This document shows, piece after piece, positions 5,824 through 7,760 of a stretch of 7,760 nt of DNA. A program made the position numbers and the translations under genes. Source of the stretch: JACOXT01 sp964372855 (GTDB lineage: Bacteria > Patescibacteriota > Microgenomatia > Levybacterales > UBA12049); NCBI GenBank assembly GCA_964372855.1, contig CAYJRY010000050.1, positions 1-7,760 on the forward strand, given 5' to 3'. The notes beneath the pieces were generated by a model that searched no databases, was not told where the DNA came from, and saw nothing but the letters and a program-made list of their open reading frames with translations. Each line of letters begins with the position of its first letter. Position 1 is the first letter of the stretch.

Positions 5824-6413
5824 TGGGAAATATCCTTTACGTCATACGACATGGTAGAACAAATGCAAATAATAAAGGTTTGTGTCTAGGCTGGACAGAT
5901 TCCGCTATTGCTCCTGGTGAAAAGAAAAATATTGATAGTTTGGCGAAAACGTTAAAGAGAAAGAAAATTAACGTAATATTCTGCTCTGACCTAAAAAGAG
6001 CAAAAACCACCTTTGAAAGTATAAACAACATTTTGAAGTGTGAAAATTTTTTTTTTAGTTCTGATATTAGAGAACTTAATTTCGGTATTTTTGAGCACAA
6101 GTCCCCAAAATATATAAAGAAGTTCCAACCAGAAATTTATGACAGAAATGGATTTTTTTATTATGATACCTCTCTTGAAAAAGGAGAGTCCTTAAAACAC
6201 TTAGAGAAAAGAGTTAACAATGCGCTTAAGAAAATGCGGTATTGGCTGGATAAAGGAAATGTCTTGGTAATCACACATGGTTCGGTAATTACTATGTTGC
6301 ATCATAAACTCAAAAAGAAAAGCTATGCTTATTTTTTTAAGAATTTGGATCTTGATTCTAACTCGATATTCGAATTCAATGATAAACTACTTTCTTCTAA
6401 AAAAATATATTAA
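5823..6413 (+). CDS. Histidine phosphatase superfamily protein (phosphoglycerate mutase-like)
   Basis: The 196 residues carry the branch 1 histidine phosphatase signature. VIRHGRTNAN (7-16) has the phospho-accepting His10 with Arg9. SDLKRAKTT (55-63) supplies Arg59, RELNFGIFEH (83-92) supplies the acid Glu84, EKGESL (119-124) matches the usual PGGES loop region, and ITHGSVI (150-156) supplies the second His152. The catalytic set is therefore complete. Family members include cofactor-dependent phosphoglycerate mutase, alpha-ribazole phosphatase (CobC) and broad phosphatases. The short length and the GWTDSAI loop favour a phosphatase over a true mutase. Translation is coupled to the S51 gene (TAATG), with only a weak AAAGGT at 5808-5813. 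The C-terminus is lysine- and serine-rich. Its stop codon overlaps, on the opposite strand, the stop of the alternate frame of the AlaRS-like gene. Confidence 0.88.
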   Translation: MGNILYVIRHGRTNANNKGLCLGWTDSAIAPGEKKNIDSLAKTLKRKKINVIFCSDLKRAKTTFESINNILKCENFFFSSDIRELNFGIFEHKSPKYIKKFQPEIYDRNGFFYYDTSLEKGESLKHLEKRVNNALKKMRYWLDKGNVLVITHGSVITMLHHKLKKKSYAYFFKNLDLDSNSIFEFNDKLLSSKKIY

Positions 6414-6424
6414 GAAGTTGTGCA

Positions 6425-6666
6425 GTCTTTCGACGAATCCAAACTTGTCTCTTGCATACCTACATCTTTCGAAATTCTTAAACTTCTAATTTGATTACTA
6501 TCTGTGGAGTTTGCACTTTGCGTTTCAATAACTCTATTGAGAATTCGTTTACATCCTTTGATAAATCTAAATCTGTCTCTTGCATACCAGTATCTTTCAA
6601 AATTCTTAAATTTCTTACTCTATTAAGCTCTTGGGATATTGTACTTTGCGTTTCAATAACTCCAGA
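6425..6666. repeat. 128-bp imperfect tandem direct repeat
   Basis: Copy A (about 6425-6538) and copy B (about 6553-6666) align at a constant offset of 128 with no gaps. Over the best 96 bases I count about 20 differences (roughly 79% identity), including exact blocks GTCTCTTGCATACC (6447-6460 and 6575-6588) and CTTTGCGTTTCAATAACT (6516-6533 and 6644-6661). The repeat is not a multiple of three, so the copies are read in different frames. It covers the 3' end of the AlaRS-like gene and the spacer beyond it. Confidence 0.85.
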
Positions 6667-7611
6667 CTGAAGGGTTGTAAACTTTGCCCAAAAACTATAA
6701 AAATCACTGATTAAGTGAGTGGTATCAACAGTTCCATGGCATTGATACTCTTTCAAAAACTTTCTTAATCTATAACCTTGACTATTATTCCCGGGTTTTA
6801 TTCCTGATCCCGCAAGTAAAGTCGCAGTTCTAATCACGTCCAATTGATGACTATCTAAATTCATAAAATTATTTGCGGGCCACAAACATCCATAATATGT
6901 ATGATTATCATTTAAAGAGAATACAACTCTTTCTAGACCAAAACCTGCGTCGCATATATCTTCAGTCCCATGTACACTTGGCGCATTTGATAAAACACTT
7001 ATGTCTCCGATTTCTAAATCTTTATAGCTAATTCTTAATGCTGCTCTACCAAACTGTCCTCTCCCCCAGTTATCCACTGTTTCGGATAGTTCTAGACTCA
7101 TATTTCCGGCATATAACCCGCATGAGGAAAGGCAATTCAACCAAGAATCTAAATGCTTGATATAATTTTCTGGAGTGGTCCCTAATTTTTCAGTGCAAAT
7201 ATTGACAAAGGAAGTTGATGACCCTTTGATTTTTTTAGCAGAGCCAAAGAATTGAGTTCGTATAACTGGTTGAGGGATATACAAATCTTTATCTGTAGGA
7301 AATTTTTCTCCTAGTCTATTGAATATTTGTACCCCTGCTGAAGTGAATAGGGTGTCCTCAGTGGGATTAACGATGCTCATTGAAGGTATCTCTTGGTATC
7401 CTTCAGCAGTGAGAGTTCTTCTTATCATATCACTGGCGTCTTCCAAAGTGATAAATCTCTTTTTGTGACTGCCAGTACTATTCGGAAAATTACCACTGAA
7501 TGACTCAAAACTCTTTGCATAAACTTTTTTTCCTCCTTCCACGCAGAATCGTTGCCATCTCCACCCATCAAGATACTCCTCTAATTCTTTAACATAGTTC
7601 TCCAGTTTCAT
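6478..7611 (-). CDS. AlaRS-like protein: catalytic domain only, no editing domain
   Basis: The 377 residues resemble the archaeal alanyl-tRNA synthetase catalytic core and a piece of the following helical domain. Motif 1 is around EDTLFTSAGVQIF (85-97). Motif 2 is YIPQPVIRTQ (111-120) with Arg118. The strand GQFGRAALRISYKDLEIGD (185-203) matches the region before motif 3, and motif 3 is DAGFGLERVVFSL (221-233) with Arg228. PGNNSQGYRLRKFL (273-286) matches the PSNEGRGYVLRR stretch that opens the tRNA-binding helices. The editing and C-Ala domains, and about half the family length, are missing, so the genome should carry a separate full AlaRS. ATP-binding arginines are kept, so amino acid adenylation is likely; the acceptor is unknown. 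I start at the ATG with GGAG 6 nt before it. The 3' end is affected by an out-of-phase repeat: in the alternate frame the protein would end at 6410. Confidence 0.75.
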   Translation of the reverse strand: MKLENYVKELEEYLDGWRWQRFCVEGGKKVYAKSFESFSGNFPNSTGSHKKRFITLEDASDMIRRTLTAEGYQEIPSMSIVNPTEDTLFTSAGVQIFNRLGEKFPTDKDLYIPQPVIRTQFFGSAKKIKGSSTSFVNICTEKLGTTPENYIKHLDSWLNCLSSCGLYAGNMSLELSETVDNWGRGQFGRAALRISYKDLEIGDISVLSNAPSVHGTEDICDAGFGLERVVFSLNDNHTYYGCLWPANNFMNLDSHQLDVIRTATLLAGSGIKPGNNSQGYRLRKFLKEYQCHGTVDTTHLISDFYSFWAKFTTLQSGVIETQSTISQELNRVRNLRILKDTGMQETDLDLSKDVNEFSIELLKRKVQTPQIVIKLEV

Positions 7612-7617
7612 TTTAGT

Positions 7618-7621
7618 CTCC
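7618..7621 (-). promoter_or_regulatory. Shine-Dalgarno of the AlaRS-like gene
   Basis: GGAG on the minus strand lies 6 nt before the ATG at 7611, which favours that ATG over the in-frame TTG at 7623, whose last base is part of the same GGAG. Confidence 0.6.
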
Positions 7622-7659
7622 AATCATTGTAGGACGTAGAAGAGTTGTCATAATGCTAA

Positions 7660-7671
7660 TTATAAATATTA
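7660..7671 (-). promoter_or_regulatory. TATA box of the AlaRS-like gene
   Basis: On the minus strand this reads TAATATTTATAA, an archaeal TATA element centred about 53 nt before the ATG. Transcription would begin near 7640, leaving a leader of roughly 30 nt that holds the Shine-Dalgarno. This differs from the leaderless layout of the other single genes. Confidence 0.5.
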
Positions 7672-7699
7672 CTATTTCTAAATGCGTGTATAGCGTAGT

Positions 7700-7752
7700 G
7701 ACATATGTCCCTGCGGAATACTGCCTTATATTTTATATACATTATATAAAAA
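7700..7752. promoter_or_regulatory. Palindrome and TATA-rich stretch at the right edge
   Basis: GACATATGTC (7700-7709) is a perfect 10-bp palindrome, a possible regulator site. Beyond it, 7727-7751 holds several overlapping TATA-like elements (TTATATTTTATATAC and ATTATATAAA) that could serve a plus-strand gene starting outside the window. No coding frame is visible in 7624-7760. Confidence 0.3.
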
Positions 7753-7760
7753 TGTAATTG

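Noticed and set aside
5634..6100. Minus-strand frames opposite the S51 and histidine phosphatase genes
   Set aside because: They are antisense to complete catalytic motifs of both genes and have no start signals.
7612..7623. TTG start at 7623 for the AlaRS-like protein
   Set aside because: The ATG four codons later has GGAG at a good distance, and no Shine-Dalgarno fits the TTG.
7613..7651. 12-codon upstream ORF (MTTLLRPTMIGD) before the AlaRS-like gene
   Set aside because: The likely transcription start near 7640 lies inside it, and it has no alanine run or other attenuator feature.

Overview
The window looks like a piece of an A+T-rich archaeal genome. Four transcription units (serS, ino1, the Lrp-like gene and the S51 peptidase) begin at an ATG about 26-29 nt downstream of a TATA box (TTTAAA, TTTATATA or TTTATAAA), some with an A/G-rich BRE-like stretch just before it. 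That is the layout of archaeal leaderless transcripts. The S-adenosylmethionine synthetase is of the archaeal type, and the regulator is a tandem Lrp/AsnC protein. Codon use and AT bias would suit a DPANN or euryarchaeal lineage, but the lineage cannot be fixed from this window.

Layout, left to right. Positions 1-263 (minus strand) hold the start of an unidentified gene that runs off the left edge, coupled by an ATGA overlap to an open frame with no ATG that looks like the C-terminal remnant of another gene. Next come serS (minus, own promoter) and, upstream of it, a two-gene operon ino1-mat (minus; inositol-1-phosphate synthase and archaeal AdoMet synthetase) in which mat starts inside the end of ino1 with its own strong Shine-Dalgarno. 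A 77-bp divergent promoter region separates ino1 from a plus-strand regulator built of two HTH-RAM Lrp modules. The 200-bp gap at 4946-5145 holds a palindromic TATA box and a 76-bp inverted-repeat unit with near-perfect flanking direct repeats, which looks like a miniature transposable element. It is followed by a plus-strand operon of an S51-type peptidase and a histidine phosphatase (1-nt stop/start overlap). Converging on that operon is a minus-strand gene for a protein resembling only the catalytic part of alanyl-tRNA synthetase. Its 3' end carries a 128-bp imperfect tandem repeat, out of phase with the codons, which suggests a frameshift. The last 149 bases are a promoter region.

How the genes may work together. 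ino1 makes inositol phosphate from glucose 6-phosphate (used in archaeal inositol lipids and compatible solutes), mat makes AdoMet, and serS charges tRNA-Ser. These look like ordinary housekeeping functions. The Lrp protein is divergently placed to control ino1-mat and itself. The parts most worth a second look are the AlaRS-like catalytic-only protein with its broken repeat, the miniature element, and the junction downstream of serS. I see no CRISPR array, tRNA, rRNA or complete insertion sequence.
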